Below the pieces are notes generated by a model that saw only the letters and a list, made by a program, of their open reading frames with translations, ran no database searches and was not told the origin of the DNA. From Micrococcales bacterium 31B (GTDB lineage Bacteria; Actinomycetota; Actinomycetes; Actinomycetales; Dermabacteraceae), in assembly GCA_022803075.1 (NCBI GenBank), contig JAFFTF010000005.1, positions 228,898 through 290,276 on the forward strand: DNA of 61,379 bases, written 5' to 3'. This document shows, piece by piece, positions 18,085 to 26,883 of the stretch (position 1 is the first letter of the stretch; each line of letters opens with the position of its first letter). Both the position numbers and the translations under genes were made by a program.

Positions 18085-18090
18085 GATAAT
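18085..18090 (+). promoter_or_regulatory. Possible -10 element (GATAAT) for the 18121-20194 operon
   Basis: ACTGATAATCT lies 30 bp before the ATG at 18121 in the gap after the SDR gene and has a T one base upstream, so the short gap can hold a promoter. No convincing -35 hexamer is seen. Confidence 0.3.
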
Positions 18091-18120
18091 CTGACGCCCG
18101 TCGCACCTGGAGGAGACCCT

Positions 18121-19125
18121 ATGACTGACACCGTCGAACGTTCCGACACGACCGAGAATGTCGCCCTGGAATGGCTGCTGCGCCAAGACCCTTCCGTCAG
18201 TTGGCAGGCGCGGCGCGACCTAGCGGGCGAGCCGGCGAGTGCCTGGCTCATGGAGCGGTCTCGCGTGGGCACCACGGGCCGCGGCGCGAAACTGCTGGCC
18301 ATGCGCGGCGACGACGGCCAGTGGTCGGGCGGGTCGTTTGTGCCCGCGGGCTTCGATTGGGAGACCATCGAGGCGGTCGGCCAGCCCTGGACGGCAACCT
18401 GCTGGGCGCTGCAAGAACTGCGCGAGATGGGTATCTTCCCGGCCACTCTCGGCGACACGGTGAGTCTCATCGGCGCTAACTCGGAGTGGGACCACGCGGG
18501 CGAGCCCTACTGGTCGGGCGAGGTCGAGGAGTGCATCAACGGTCGCACCGTGGCCGAGGGTTCGTACTTCGGCGTCAACATGACTACGCTCGTGCGGCGG
18601 CTCTTGGGCGAGCAGCAAAGCGACGGGGGCTGGAACTGCGAGCGCGCCCACGGCTCCACCGCGAGCTCTTTTCACTCCACGATCAACGTGCTCGAGGGTC
18701 TGCTCGTATATGAGCTCGCTCAAGGGGGCGACGCTGCCAGCGCGGCCGCCCGCGCGTCCGGCGAAGAATATTTGCTGGCCAGGGGGCTGTTTCGTTCGCT
18801 GCGCAGCGGAGAGACCGTGGACCCCACGTTTTTGCAGTTGCTCTATCCGCATCGTTGGCATTACACGGTGCCGCGCGCGCTCGATTATTTTCGCTCGTCG
18901 GCACTGTACTCGGGTTCCGCGCCCGACCCGCGGCTCGCACCGGCCATCGAGTGGCTGCGCGGGCGGCGCGACGAGCGCGGCCTATTCCCCCTCGACGGCC
19001 AGCTGCGCGGCGCGGCGCTGCTGGCCCCGGACGCTCGGGTAGGCGCGCCCTCGCCCCGGCTCACCCTGGTCGGTTCCCGAGTGTTGGCGTGGTGGGACGC
19101 CGCGAATGCCGGGGCGGCGTCATGA
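18121..19125 (+). CDS. Terpenoid-cyclase/prenyltransferase-fold (alpha-alpha toroid) protein
   Basis: 334 residues from ATG 18121 with a strong GGAGGA SD. It shows repeated helical units with QW-like motifs (EQQSDGGWNCE, DDGQWSGGSF), as in the squalene-cyclase/prenyltransferase alpha-alpha barrel superfamily. The cyclase DxDD motif is not seen, so catalysis of terpene cyclisation is doubtful. It overlaps the next gene by 4 bp. Function unknown; it may bind an isoprenoid or a peptide. Confidence 0.75.
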   Translation: MTDTVERSDTTENVALEWLLRQDPSVSWQARRDLAGEPASAWLMERSRVGTTGRGAKLLAMRGDDGQWSGGSFVPAGFDWETIEAVGQPWTATCWALQELREMGIFPATLGDTVSLIGANSEWDHAGEPYWSGEVEECINGRTVAEGSYFGVNMTTLVRRLLGEQQSDGGWNCERAHGSTASSFHSTINVLEGLLVYELAQGGDAASAAARASGEEYLLARGLFRSLRSGETVDPTFLQLLYPHRWHYTVPRALDYFRSSALYSGSAPDPRLAPAIEWLRGRRDERGLFPLDGQLRGAALLAPDARVGAPSPRLTLVGSRVLAWWDAANAGAAS

Positions 19126-19745
19126 CCGCGACCTATACGGTGGACCTGTTTTCGAGCCTCGACGGATTCGGCTCATTTAGCGAGCACGGCGACTGGGGCG
19201 GCTATTGGGGCAAGCAGGGTCCGGAGTTGCTCGCGCGCAGGCTCGACGTGTATCGCGAGCCCTGCCGCATGGTGTTCGGCGCGACCACCTTTCGCGAAAT
19301 GTCGCACTGGCTCGTCACGCTCGGCGCCGATTCGGAGTTCTTCGACCCCTGGGTCGTGGCGATGCGGGAACACCCCACGACCGTGTTTTCGAGCAGCCTC
19401 ACCGAATCGCTGCCGTGGCCGAACGCCGAGGTGAGCGCCGAGAACGCCGTCACGGCGCTGGCCGCGCTGAAGCGTGACTCCCCCGTTCCCCTGCGCTCGC
19501 ACGGCAGCCTGTCGCTCAATCGCGCGCTGCTCGCCGCGGGCCTCGTCGACGAGCTGCGGGTGACGGTGTTCCCGGTGCTGACGGGCAACACGGGCACCGA
19601 ACCCCTCTTCGAGGGCGCCGCCGACTTCGACCTCGAGCTGATTGAGGCGCGCACCCTCGACGGCCACACTCAGGAGCTCACGTATCGCCCCACCTTGCAC
19701 GTTTCGACCGCCTTGCACGTTTCGACCCCTCGGCAGGCCTCATGA
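19122..19745 (+). CDS. Dihydrofolate reductase family protein (RibD C-terminal domain)
   Basis: 207 residues. Typical start TYTVDLFSSLDGFGSF and end ELRVTVFPVLTGNTGTEPLF of the RibD_C/DHFR-like family of small NADPH reductases in actinobacteria. Physiological substrate unknown. The C-terminus contains a duplicated LHVSTALHVST, encoded by an 18-bp tandem duplication at 19693-19728 that appears recent. ATGA overlaps on both sides put it in one operon with its neighbours. Confidence 0.85.
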   Translation: MTATYTVDLFSSLDGFGSFSEHGDWGGYWGKQGPELLARRLDVYREPCRMVFGATTFREMSHWLVTLGADSEFFDPWVVAMREHPTTVFSSSLTESLPWPNAEVSAENAVTALAALKRDSPVPLRSHGSLSLNRALLAAGLVDELRVTVFPVLTGNTGTEPLFEGAADFDLELIEARTLDGHTQELTYRPTLHVSTALHVSTPRQAS

Positions 19746-20194
19746 ACCCCCACGTGAAAATGTCGGAACCCCTGCGCGTCGCCGCCGTGGAGCGGCGCCT
19801 CGGCTTCCCGCCGTTCCCCGACGGGGAGATCGCGGGCATGTTCGATGCGGCCGCCGATGACCTGCTCGCCGTGGGCGCCCGCCCCGAGCTCGGCGTCGCG
19901 CTCTATGCCATGGATGGCTCCGGCACTGCCGTTACCTGCGGTTTTGTGGCGGACGCGCCGGTGGTACCCGGGCTGGTTCTGCACGAGTTGGGGAGCATCG
20001 AGGTGGCGAGCGTGCTACATCACGGCTCGATGGAGACCATCGGCGATTCGTGGGGTGCGCTGATGGCGTGGTGCGAGGCGGAGGGCTACGCGATGAGCGG
20101 GCCGTGCCGCGAGATCTACCTGGAGTCGGCGGACCGCGACGACATGAGTGACTGGGTCACGGAGTTGCAGCAGCCCGTGGAGCGGCGGGGCTGA
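19742..20194 (+). CDS. GyrI-like small-molecule-binding domain protein
   Basis: 150 residues consisting almost only of a GyrI/AraC-effector-binding domain; the C-terminal CREIYLESADRDDMSDWVTE and LQQPV match the conserved end of the family. Stand-alone members bind drug-like molecules or hydrolyse them. Last gene of the 18121-20194 operon. Partner enzymes upstream do not reveal the ligand. Confidence 0.8.
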   Translation: MNPHVKMSEPLRVAAVERRLGFPPFPDGEIAGMFDAAADDLLAVGARPELGVALYAMDGSGTAVTCGFVADAPVVPGLVLHELGSIEVASVLHHGSMETIGDSWGALMAWCEAEGYAMSGPCREIYLESADRDDMSDWVTELQQPVERRG

Positions 20195-20309
20195 GCGCAG
20201 TTGCGTTGAGTGTCAGGACGCCGCGCGTTTTTTCACCGTGCGAGAGCGCGGTGCCCCAGGGGGGCACTCTCAGGGACTCCCAGTGTACGGTCGACCCCCC
20301 TAGGCTGAA

Positions 20310-20326
20310 ACGCGTAAGTTACGCGT
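20310..20326. promoter_or_regulatory. 17-bp perfect palindrome upstream of MFS gene
   Basis: ACGCGTAAGTTACGCGT is an inverted repeat of 8 bp around a central G, ending 14 bp before the MFS start. Such a site so close to the start is typical of a repressor operator (TetR-, MarR- or LysR-type). No intact regulator gene is adjacent; the LysR gene downstream of the transporter is broken. Confidence 0.6.
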
Positions 20327-20340
20327 CTACCTAAGGCACC

Positions 20341-21609
20341 ATGATTACCACGGATACCTCTACCCTGACTGTTTCCTCCACCTCCCCCAACACCCCCACC
20401 GCCGCCACCGCCCACTGGGGCGGCGTGTTCGCCATGACCCTGTGCGTGTTCTCGCTGATCGCGAGCGAGTTCATGCCCGTCAGCCTGCTAACCCCCCTCG
20501 CCGCCGAGCTCGGCGTCAGCGAGGGCGTCGCCGGACAGGGCATCACGATCTCCGCGATATTCGCCGTCCTCACGAGCCTCACGATCTCGCGCCTGGCCGC
20601 GAACCTTGACCGCAAGCACGTGCTGCTGGGCCTCACCCTCGCGATGGCCGTATCGGGCGCGCTGGTGGCACTTGCCCCCAACTTCACGTTCTACCTCATC
20701 GGCCGCGCCCTCATCGGCGTCGTGATCGGCGGCTTCTGGTCGCTCTCCGCGGCCACCGCGATGCGTCTCGTGCCGAAACACCAGGTGCCGCGCGCGCTCG
20801 CGATCTTCAACGGCGGCAATGCGCTCGCCTCGGTGATTGCCGCACCGCTCGGTAGCTATCTGGGCGTGCACGTCGGTTGGCGCGGTGCGTTTCTCTGCCT
20901 GGTGCCCATCGCCCTCGCGGCGTTCGCGTGGCAGGCAGTGAGTCTGCCACCTCTGCCACCTCTGCCACCTCTGCCACCTCTGCCAGCGCTGCCGGCGCTG
21001 CCGGCATCACCGACAGCACCCACAGCACCGAAATCGGTCACGGTATTCTCGGCCCTGCGGCGCCGCCCCGTGGCGCTCGGCATGGCTGCTTCGGGCGTGT
21101 TCTTTGCGGGCCAGTTCATGCTCTTCACCTACATTCGACCGTTCCTCGAGGTCGTCACAAACGTCGGCGACGACACGCTCTCGATCGCGCTGCTCACCCT
21201 TGGCGCGGCGGGTCTCGTCGGCACGTCCCTCGTCGGTGGATTCATCTCGCGCGCCCTGTACCGCACGATTGCCGTGATTCCCGTGCTCATGGCGGTCATC
21301 GCGCTGGCCCTGATTCCCTGGGGTGCCTCACTCGTTCCCGTGCTGGTCTTGCTCGCGCTGTGGGGCCTGCTCTCCACGGCGGCACCGGTGGGCTGGTGGA
21401 GCTGGCTTGCCCGTGCCATGCCCCGCGACGCCGAGGTCGGCGGCGGGCTCATGGTTGCGGTGATTCAACTCTCGATCGGGATCGGATCCATGGCGGGCGG
21501 GGTGCTCTTCGACGGCTTCGGCTACGCCGCGACGTTTAGTGTGGCCGCGGGCGTGCTCCTGGTCGGCGCGGCGCTGACCCTGCTGACGGCGCGCGCCTCC
21601 AGGGCCTAG
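20341..21609 (+). CDS. MFS transporter, drug/sugar efflux (AraJ/YdhP-like)
   Basis: 422 residues with twelve predicted membrane segments. The N-terminal half has SLIASEFMPVSLLTPLAAEL and the motif-A-like loop ISRLAANLDRKHVLLG; the middle has the family block RALIGVVIGGFWSLSAATAM. The cytoplasmic linker between the two halves holds the unusual run (LPP)4(LPA)3, coded by a 9-bp tandem repeat. Probably exports a small hydrophobic compound or arabinose-like sugar; the family is broad. An operator-like palindrome precedes it and a LysR remnant follows. Confidence 0.88.
   Translation: MITTDTSTLTVSSTSPNTPTAATAHWGGVFAMTLCVFSLIASEFMPVSLLTPLAAELGVSEGVAGQGITISAIFAVLTSLTISRLAANLDRKHVLLGLTLAMAVSGALVALAPNFTFYLIGRALIGVVIGGFWSLSAATAMRLVPKHQVPRALAIFNGGNALASVIAAPLGSYLGVHVGWRGAFLCLVPIALAAFAWQAVSLPPLPPLPPLPPLPALPALPASPTAPTAPKSVTVFSALRRRPVALGMAASGVFFAGQFMLFTYIRPFLEVVTNVGDDTLSIALLTLGAAGLVGTSLVGGFISRALYRTIAVIPVLMAVIALALIPWGASLVPVLVLLALWGLLSTAAPVGWWSWLARAMPRDAEVGGGLMVAVIQLSIGIGSMAGGVLFDGFGYAATFSVAAGVLLVGAALTLLTARASRA
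20944..21006 (+). repeat. 9-bp tandem repeat coding an LPP/LPA linker
   Basis: Seven 9-bp units, four exact copies of CTGCCACCT followed by three variants (CTGCCAGCG, CTGCCGGCG, CTGCCGGCA). Unit changes keep the frame, so linker length between the two six-helix bundles of the transporter can vary without loss of the gene. Confidence 0.9.
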
Positions 21610-21682
21610 TCGAGGGGCGGCGCAAAACCTGTAGTATCGCAGCGGCGCACCTTTCGCGCGGCCCGACCCTCAGGAGCCCCAC

Positions 21683-22458
21683 ATGCTCGACCTGAACCTG
21701 CTGCGCGTCTTCGCGGCCGTGATGGAGGAGGGCTCCGTGACGGCCGCGGCATCGCCCCGACGCGCGCGGCGCAGCAACTGTACGAGAGCGTGGGGCGACT
21801 GCCGACGCTGGCCGATTCGGCGATCACTCGGCTGATCGCGTTCGACCCGCGCAGCGCCACCTCGACCTTCAAGATCGCGCTCACTGACCTCGGCCAGGCC
21901 GTCTTCTTTCCCGCCCTCGTAGCTGGGCTCGGCGAGATAGCGCCCGGCTGCAGCCTCGACGTGGTTGACCTCAACACGCAGACCGTCGCGGCCGACCTGG
22001 TCTCGGGAGCCGTCGACCTCGCGGTGTCGTCCACCGAACTGCCGGGAGCGCTGTCGTCGACCGTGATGCGCTGGGACACGTACTGCTGCGTGAGCCGCGC
22101 GGGCCGCTTCTCGGGCGCGTGCCCCTCACTAGAGGAGATCACGGCCTTGCCGCGCGTCGTCGTGCGGGGCAGCACGGGGCACACGCTGATTCAACAGTTG
22201 CTGCCCGCTCCCCCGGCCGGTTCGGTGCACCTGTCAGGTTTCGCGGCGATCCCCGGCATTGTCTCGGCCACTGACCTGGTCGCCTTCGTGCCGGAGGCGA
22301 TCACCTCGGAATGGGTGTCGCGCTGGAACTTCGAGGTGCGGCCCCTGCCGCGCGACGTGTACTCGGCCTCGGTGCGGGCCCACGCCGCGCTCGACATTAC
22401 GTCGGCGGCCACCGCGTGGTTTGTGGAGTGGGCCGTCGCCACCATGACCGCGGTGTAG
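21683..22458 (+). pseudogene. LysR-family regulator, DNA-binding domain deleted and frameshifted
   Basis: ATG 21683 begins a good LysR N-terminus (LDLNLLRVFAAVMEEGSVTAAA). After AAAS the frame turns into Arg-rich nonsense and stops. A second frame then resumes at PTRAAQQLYESVGRLP, the helix that normally follows the winged helix, and runs to 22458 through the complete effector domain. Roughly 35-40 codons of the helix-turn-helix and wing are missing and the frame is shifted, so a deletion has removed the DNA-binding domain. It may have regulated the upstream MFS gene. The remaining 222-residue frame could still be made but could not bind DNA. Confidence 0.8.
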
Positions 22459-22692
22459 CCGCCCCAGTAGGCGGCTACCGTCTCACCGCAACACGCCTGG
22501 GCCGGACGCACTTTTGGCCCTCTGGCACGCCCCGAAACGGTGCCATCTGCACTGGTCAACACCCTGGTATTCGCAGCCCCTATAATTCGGCCATTAAATA
22601 CTTATTGGACCGAAATGATCGGCTGACCTAGTCTCGACAACACGCCACAACACAGCAGTTGCGGCCGAGTCACCAGCGAAAGAGGCCACGTC
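22459..22692. promoter_or_regulatory. Intergenic region with TATAAT box
   Basis: No gene seen. A perfect TATAAT lies at 22581-22586, about 107 bp before the ATG of the interrupted dehydrogenase gene, in an AT-rich stretch. A well-spaced -35 is not obvious. It is probably the promoter of the disrupted gene and may now drive a truncated transcript. Confidence 0.45.
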
Positions 22693-22870
22693 ATGACCAC
22701 GACGGCAACCACGTCAACCCCCGAAATCCTGGCAGAAGCGACCGCCGTGATCGACGGCATCGAGGGCGGCGTTTACATCGCAGGCACGTGGCGCGAGGGC
22801 ACGTCGGAACGCAAGATTTCGGTCACCGCAGCCATCGATGGCCGCGAATTGCGCGTGCTCACCGGAGCGT
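22693..22870 (+). pseudogene. 5' fragment of aldehyde-dehydrogenase-like gene, cut by an insertion sequence
   Basis: ATG 22693 with a GAAAGAGG SD starts a frame whose residues 26-60 (GGVYIAGTWREGTSERKISV, then DGRELRVLTGAS) resemble the N-terminal strand of aldehyde dehydrogenases of the succinate-semialdehyde type. Around position 22870 the sequence changes to the reverse complement of an IS3-like transposase. The rest of the enzyme is not found in the window, so the gene is lost. Family assignment from about 60 residues is tentative. Confidence 0.55.
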
Positions 22871-23486
22871 CCACGGCGGCGATGAACGCGACTTCGACCT
22901 GGGTGGAGGTCTCTTCAGTGCTCAAAACGGTGGAGAGCCACTTCTTCGAGATGACATCCAGCACCGCGATGCATGCCCACCCGCGCAGTCCGGTGAAGTG
23001 CGTGAAGTCATAGATGAAGATTTGACCGGGGACGGGTTCTACCCAGTCCGGGAACGGGCGCTTCGCGCGCCGTTCCCGGATGATTGGGTTACCAGGCAGA
23101 TGCACACCACGAGCGGTCAACACACGAAGAACCGTCGATTCGGACACGAACACGACCCCGAGTCGCGATGCGCGGTGGGCGAGTTTGCGATGAGAGAAGT
23201 CCACGCGCGTCCACTCGGTAGCGACGTCGACGATCGCGTTTTCTTCCCACGGCAACAAGCCATGGGGTACATCGCCCACGGCGGGACCGGCGGGCCTGTC
23301 AGCAAGGTCCAGGCACGCCGCCGCGCGCCGCTGCCATCCGATCAGCCGGGCAGGGTCGATCCCCACCTGTCGGCAGGCCCACCGCTGACTGAAGCCCGCA
23401 CTGGTGGCATGCTCAACGAGGCTGATGAGGGCTTGCTTGGCCGGTCCCGACACGCGAGCGGGAACCGGGCCGGCCATCAGCCCCAC
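22871..23486 (-). mobile_element. IS3-family transposase OrfB, 3'-truncated
   Basis: The frame from GTG 23486 or ATG 23477 encodes the N-terminal part of an IS3-type OrfB (helix-turn-helix region, then PGQIFIYDFTHFTGLRGWAC and VLDVISKKWLSTVLSTEETS, the first part of the DDE core with the first Asp). After VEVAFIAAVDA it runs into the dehydrogenase fragment on the opposite strand, so the second Asp and the Glu of the catalytic triad are missing. Non-functional remnant. Confidence 0.8.
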
Positions 23487-23839
23487 TCGTCTTTTCCCTC
23501 CATCAGATGCAACTGCATTGCCTGCTCCACGATCGTCGCTTTGAGGCGTTTGATCTCCGCCCGGGCATCGTCCAACTCGGCCTGCTGAGCAGTCTTGCCG
23601 CGCCTGCCCGGCACCGCCGCGGCCAGCGCGTCGATCGCGCCCTGCTTCGCGGTGAGTCAGATCGAACGGATCGTGGTGCGATCAACGCCAAACACTTCCG
23701 CGAGCTCACGCTGCGTGCGAGACGAGGCCAACGTCGCCGTGAACACCTCGTACTTCTGCGAAGGCGCCAACGCCTTCCGACGCTTACGCGTCGACTTCCC
23801 GCCACCGGCTGGGGACGGTACATTCGTGCTGTTCGACAT
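23477..23839 (-). pseudogene. IS3-family OrfA with internal stop codon
   Basis: ATG 23839 starts a frame with the basic N-terminus and helix-turn-helix of an OrfA (SQKYEVFTATLASSRTQREL, DRTTIRSI). A TGA at 23657-23659 interrupts it. The same frame continues as LTAKQGAIDALAAAVPG and ELDDARAEIKRLKATI, the leucine-zipper part, to a TGA at 23477 that overlaps the OrfB start. One base change (CGA to TGA) explains the break. Confidence 0.75.
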
Positions 23840-23897
23840 TCCTGATTCTCCTTGCCTTGCTCGTCCATGAAACCAGACCACATGAGGAGATTTAAAA

Positions 23898-23919
23898 CCA
23901 GGAATGGTTAGCGAACTCA
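23898..23919 (-). repeat. IS3-like terminal inverted repeat (left end)
   Basis: On the minus strand the sequence begins TGAGTTCGCTAACCATTCCT, an IS3-family-like end, about 60 bp before the OrfA start. Immediately beyond it istB coding sequence begins, so this marks the insertion point of the IS3-like element in istB. The opposite end is not found. Confidence 0.6.
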
Positions 23920-24502
23920 GACGCACAGGGGCGTCGAAGGGGATGTAGCCGATCTCGTAGATGATGATGAGTTTGTAGCGGCGGATTTTCTTTAACTCGG
24001 CTTCGAGGCGGCCGTTGCGGTGGGCGTCTGCGAGGCGAGTGATCCAGTTCGATGCCGTATCGAAAAGTACGGAGTAGCCTGCGTGTGCGGCTTTGATGCC
24101 CAACCCGATATCGAGGTGGGTTTTCCCGATGCCGGGAGGTCCAAGGAGCACGACGTTTTCGCTTTTCGCGATGTAGGCGGAGGTCGCTAAGTGTGCGAGT
24201 ACGTCTCGGCGGAGGGAGGGCAGGTGATCAAGGTTGAAGTCCTCCAGTGTTTTCAGGTGGGGGAAGTGCGCGGTCCGGATGCGCATCATGCTGCCTGATG
24301 CTTCACGGTCGGCGAGTTGTCGTTCGAGGACGGCAGCGAGGTATTCCTCGTGCGACCAGGCCTCGTCTCTCGCGCGGGTTGCCACGTCGTCCCACACGCG
24401 CCCAATGGTGGGTGTCTTTAACGCTCTGGCCAGGTAAGCGAGTTTCGAGGCGAGATCCATTGCTGGACTCGTGTGGCCGGTTTGTGGTGAGGGCATCGTC
24501 AT
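23920..24502 (-). pseudogene. IS21-family istB ATPase, truncated
   Basis: AAA+ transposition helper. From ATG 24502: LGPPGIGKTHLDIGLGIKAA is the Walker A region, and KLIIIYEIGYIPFDA the Walker B region, where the usual Asp-Glu is Tyr-Glu. After IPFDA the IS3-like element interrupts the gene; the C-terminal third (about 80 residues) is absent. The Walker B substitution suggests decay before or after the insertion. Start overlaps the istA stop (ATGA). Confidence 0.82.
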
Positions 24503-25762
24503 TGTGCTTCCCTTTCTACGGTGTGGTCAGTGGTGTCGAAGGTGACGCCGAACATGGCGTCGTAGTCGGTGAGCGCACATAGTTGTACGTGGCGACCGTC
24601 GTGGTGGAAACGCATGTTCGTGGGTCGGTCTTGAACGCGTCGCAGGGCGCGTAGGCGAGCCGCCGCGTCGACATGGCTTGGGTCGGTGAACGTCTCGTGG
24701 GTTTGTAAAGACCGTGGATGCAGGGCAGCGAGGTGACCGTCGCAGACGATGTTGACGTCGGTGAGCGTGGTCGTGACCGTGACGAACCGGCCGATATAGG
24801 CGGGGTTCACGGAGTAGTCGTTACTGTCGACACGCACGTAGTAGTCCCTGCCCAGGCGCACCCGCGAGAACAGCCCGGTCACGGGCGGGGTCTTCGGTAA
24901 GGGGTGCATACCGGTGAGGTCAGTCGGATGCCGGTTGGCGGGTGTGGAGCCGGTAGCGCGTACCAGCCGCAGGTTAGCGTGGCTTGTGGTCCACTCGTGG
25001 AGTTGGTCGTTGAAATCAGTGGGGCCGTGAAAGAAACGCCCAGGTAGGAAAGATGATTTGAGGTAGCGGTTGGCGCGTTCGACGATGCCTTTCGTTTCAG
25101 GGTCGCGTGGTGGTGCGAGTTTTAGCCGGGTGGCGATCTGCCTGGCGAACGTGGCCGCCACGATGGTGGGCACACCGCGGCTACCGATGGCGGCTTCACG
25201 GTCCCTAGCAAGCTTCGGGGACGCCACCAAAGCGTTGCAAGAGGTGCCACATGCCTGCGGTCAGGTCGCCGCCTTGTCGTGAAGGCAGCATGAGGCCCTC
25301 GATACGACGTGAGTAGCCGGAGACCATGGTCAGTACGGGTAGCACACGCGTCTGTGCTGGTCCCACGGGGATACGGGGTGCGGGGAACCAGAGGTCACAT
25401 TGGATGACCTCGCCGGGTGTGAAGGTCAAGCGATCGGCAGGGTCCGGGGCCCGGTAATTCGCGCGCAGTTCGGCGACTTTCGCTCGGAACAGCGATGCTG
25501 ACCCTCTCCAGTCCACTCGCTGCGCGATCACTGTCGCTGGCATCGTGGGATGTTCACGCAGCAGTGCCCGCACACGCGGGAGATAGGGATCGAACTTCGA
25601 ATCCCTCGCCGCACCCGCCCTACGAGCGGGTGGCTGCTCGTCCGCCAAAGCACGGCGCACCGTGTTACGGCCAACGCCAAGGTCCCTCGCAATCTGCTTA
25701 ATAGGCACACGTTCCGCATGGTGAAGCCGACGAATCTCAGCCCAAGTATCGATAGAAATCAT
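24499..25762 (-). pseudogene. IS21-family istA transposase, frameshifted
   Basis: Two overlapping frames make one transposase. 25205-25762 gives the N-terminus with helix-turn-helix (IKQIARDLGVGRNTVRRAL) and first catalytic part (PGEVIQCDLWFP). It ends at a TAG after FGGVPEAC. 24499-25230 continues in another frame with KLARDREAAIGSRG and the DDE Glu region (DPETKGIVERANRYLKSSFL). A one-base insertion near 25215-25225 accounts for the break. Upstream, direct repeats typical of IS21 ends are present. Confidence 0.82.
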
Positions 25763-25778
25763 CCTCCTAGCATCCGCC

Positions 25779-25819
25779 AGGGGGTCAATTTCACTTTGGC
25801 ACTAGGGGGTCCATTTCAC
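25779..25819. repeat. IS21 terminal-region direct repeats
   Basis: AGGGGGTCAATTTCAC (25779-25794) and AGGGGGTCCATTTCAC (25804-25819) are 25 bp apart, 15 of 16 bases identical. IS21 elements carry such repeated transposase sites at their ends. The element probably ends near 25823 (minus-strand TGACGTGAAATGG), since IS256-type sequence begins just after. Confidence 0.65.
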
Positions 25820-25851
25820 GTCAGCGTCAACATGCTCGGTATCCAGCGATC

Positions 25852-26154
25852 GTGCAGCTCTGGCGGAGCTCCTGGGCAGAGTTCGTACCGTTCTTGGAGT
25901 ACGACGTCGAGATCCGCCGGGTGATCTGCACGACCAACGCGATCGAGTCGATCAACGCCCGCTACCGGCGGGCCGTCCAGGCGCGCGGGCAATTCCCGAG
26001 CGAGCAAGCGGCGTTGAAGTGCTTGTATCTGGTGACGAGGTCGCTTGACCCGACTGGCGGCGGGAGGGCACGCTGGGTAATGAGGTGGAAGCCCGCGCTG
26101 AACGCGTTCGCGATCACCTTCGCCGGACGGTTCGAGAGAACCACCCACTCATGA
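25852..26154 (+). pseudogene. IS256-family (mutator-type) transposase, C-terminal fragment
   Basis: 100 residues matching the end of IS256-family transposases: FVPFLEYDVEIRRVICTTNA, IESINARYRRAVQARGQFPS, EQAALKCLYLVTRS and WKPALNAFAITFAGRF. The first roughly 300 residues are missing, cut off by the IS21 end at about 25823. The catalytic Glu helix is present but the Asp residues are lost. Confidence 0.82.
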
Positions 26155-26392
26155 AAACCGCCGGATCCCACACACCGTTTATCGGACCGACCCCGGCCTC
26201 GAACGCGCCCGAGACAACCGGATTGCACAACACCGGAACCTACGCAAGACTACCCACACAGACACACCAACCAGTGAGGCGAATTAAAACCCCAAATTGG
26301 TTAATTTGCTCAGAAGTACCTCGGCACCCGAGGTCGATGGGAGTTGCCGCGCACGATGAGTCGTGGCGGCAAAGCAGTGACTGACCCGACCC
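26155..26392. other. Non-coding remnant of a further insertion sequence
   Basis: No gene. Minus-strand 26312-26290 reads TGAGCAAATTAACCAATTTG, then GGGGTTTTAA. It shares the pattern TGAG....TAACCA.T..GG.TTTTAA with the IS3-like end at 23898-23919, so it looks like the end of a second, related element of which only the leader remains. Confidence 0.4.
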
Positions 26393-26779
26393 TCACCACA
26401 TGAGGCCGATGGCGAGGCACACCAACGCCACCACGGGCAGCGTCCCCTGCTTCACGGCGGAACCTGCCAACCGCGGCGACGACGCGAGCAACACGAGCGC
26501 TGCGGCGGTCATGGAGCCGATGCCCGTGAAGATCAGCGTGAGCCCCACCGCGGCGTGTCCTAGCGCGTAGAGCAGCATGCCGAGCGCCACCGCGATGGCG
26601 AGGAAGAGGTTGTAAAAGCCCTGGTTGAACGCCAGTTCGCGACTGGACGCCGCCTGGTCGGCCGTGGTGCCAAAGGCCGCGCGGGCGCGGGGCGTGGTCC
26701 ACGCCAGGGATTCGAGATAGAAGATGTAGACGTGCAGGAGTGCTGCGAGCGCGGCGAAAATCAGGCCAGCAATGGTCAC
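26393..26779 (-). CDS. DUF1304 family membrane protein
   Basis: 128 residues, four hydrophobic helices, with the family features LEHVYIFYLE-like start (LHVYIFYLESLAWTTP), FNQGFYNLFLAIAVALG and C-terminal KQGTLPVVALVCLAIGL. Start GTG 26779 with AAAGG SD. Function of the family is unknown. Stands alone between the insertion-sequence remnants and a divergent acetyltransferase gene. Confidence 0.85.
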   Translation of the reverse strand: MTIAGLIFAALAALLHVYIFYLESLAWTTPRARAAFGTTADQAASSRELAFNQGFYNLFLAIAVALGMLLYALGHAAVGLTLIFTGIGSMTAAALVLLASSPRLAGSAVKQGTLPVVALVCLAIGLMW

Positions 26780-26883
26780 GGTTGCCTTTCTATGCGGCCA
26801 GGTCGGCCGTGGTGCTCACTATATTCGCGAACGTGAGCTTGGCGAGCCGTCAATGATTCGCCGACGCGGTGTTAGGTTGAATT

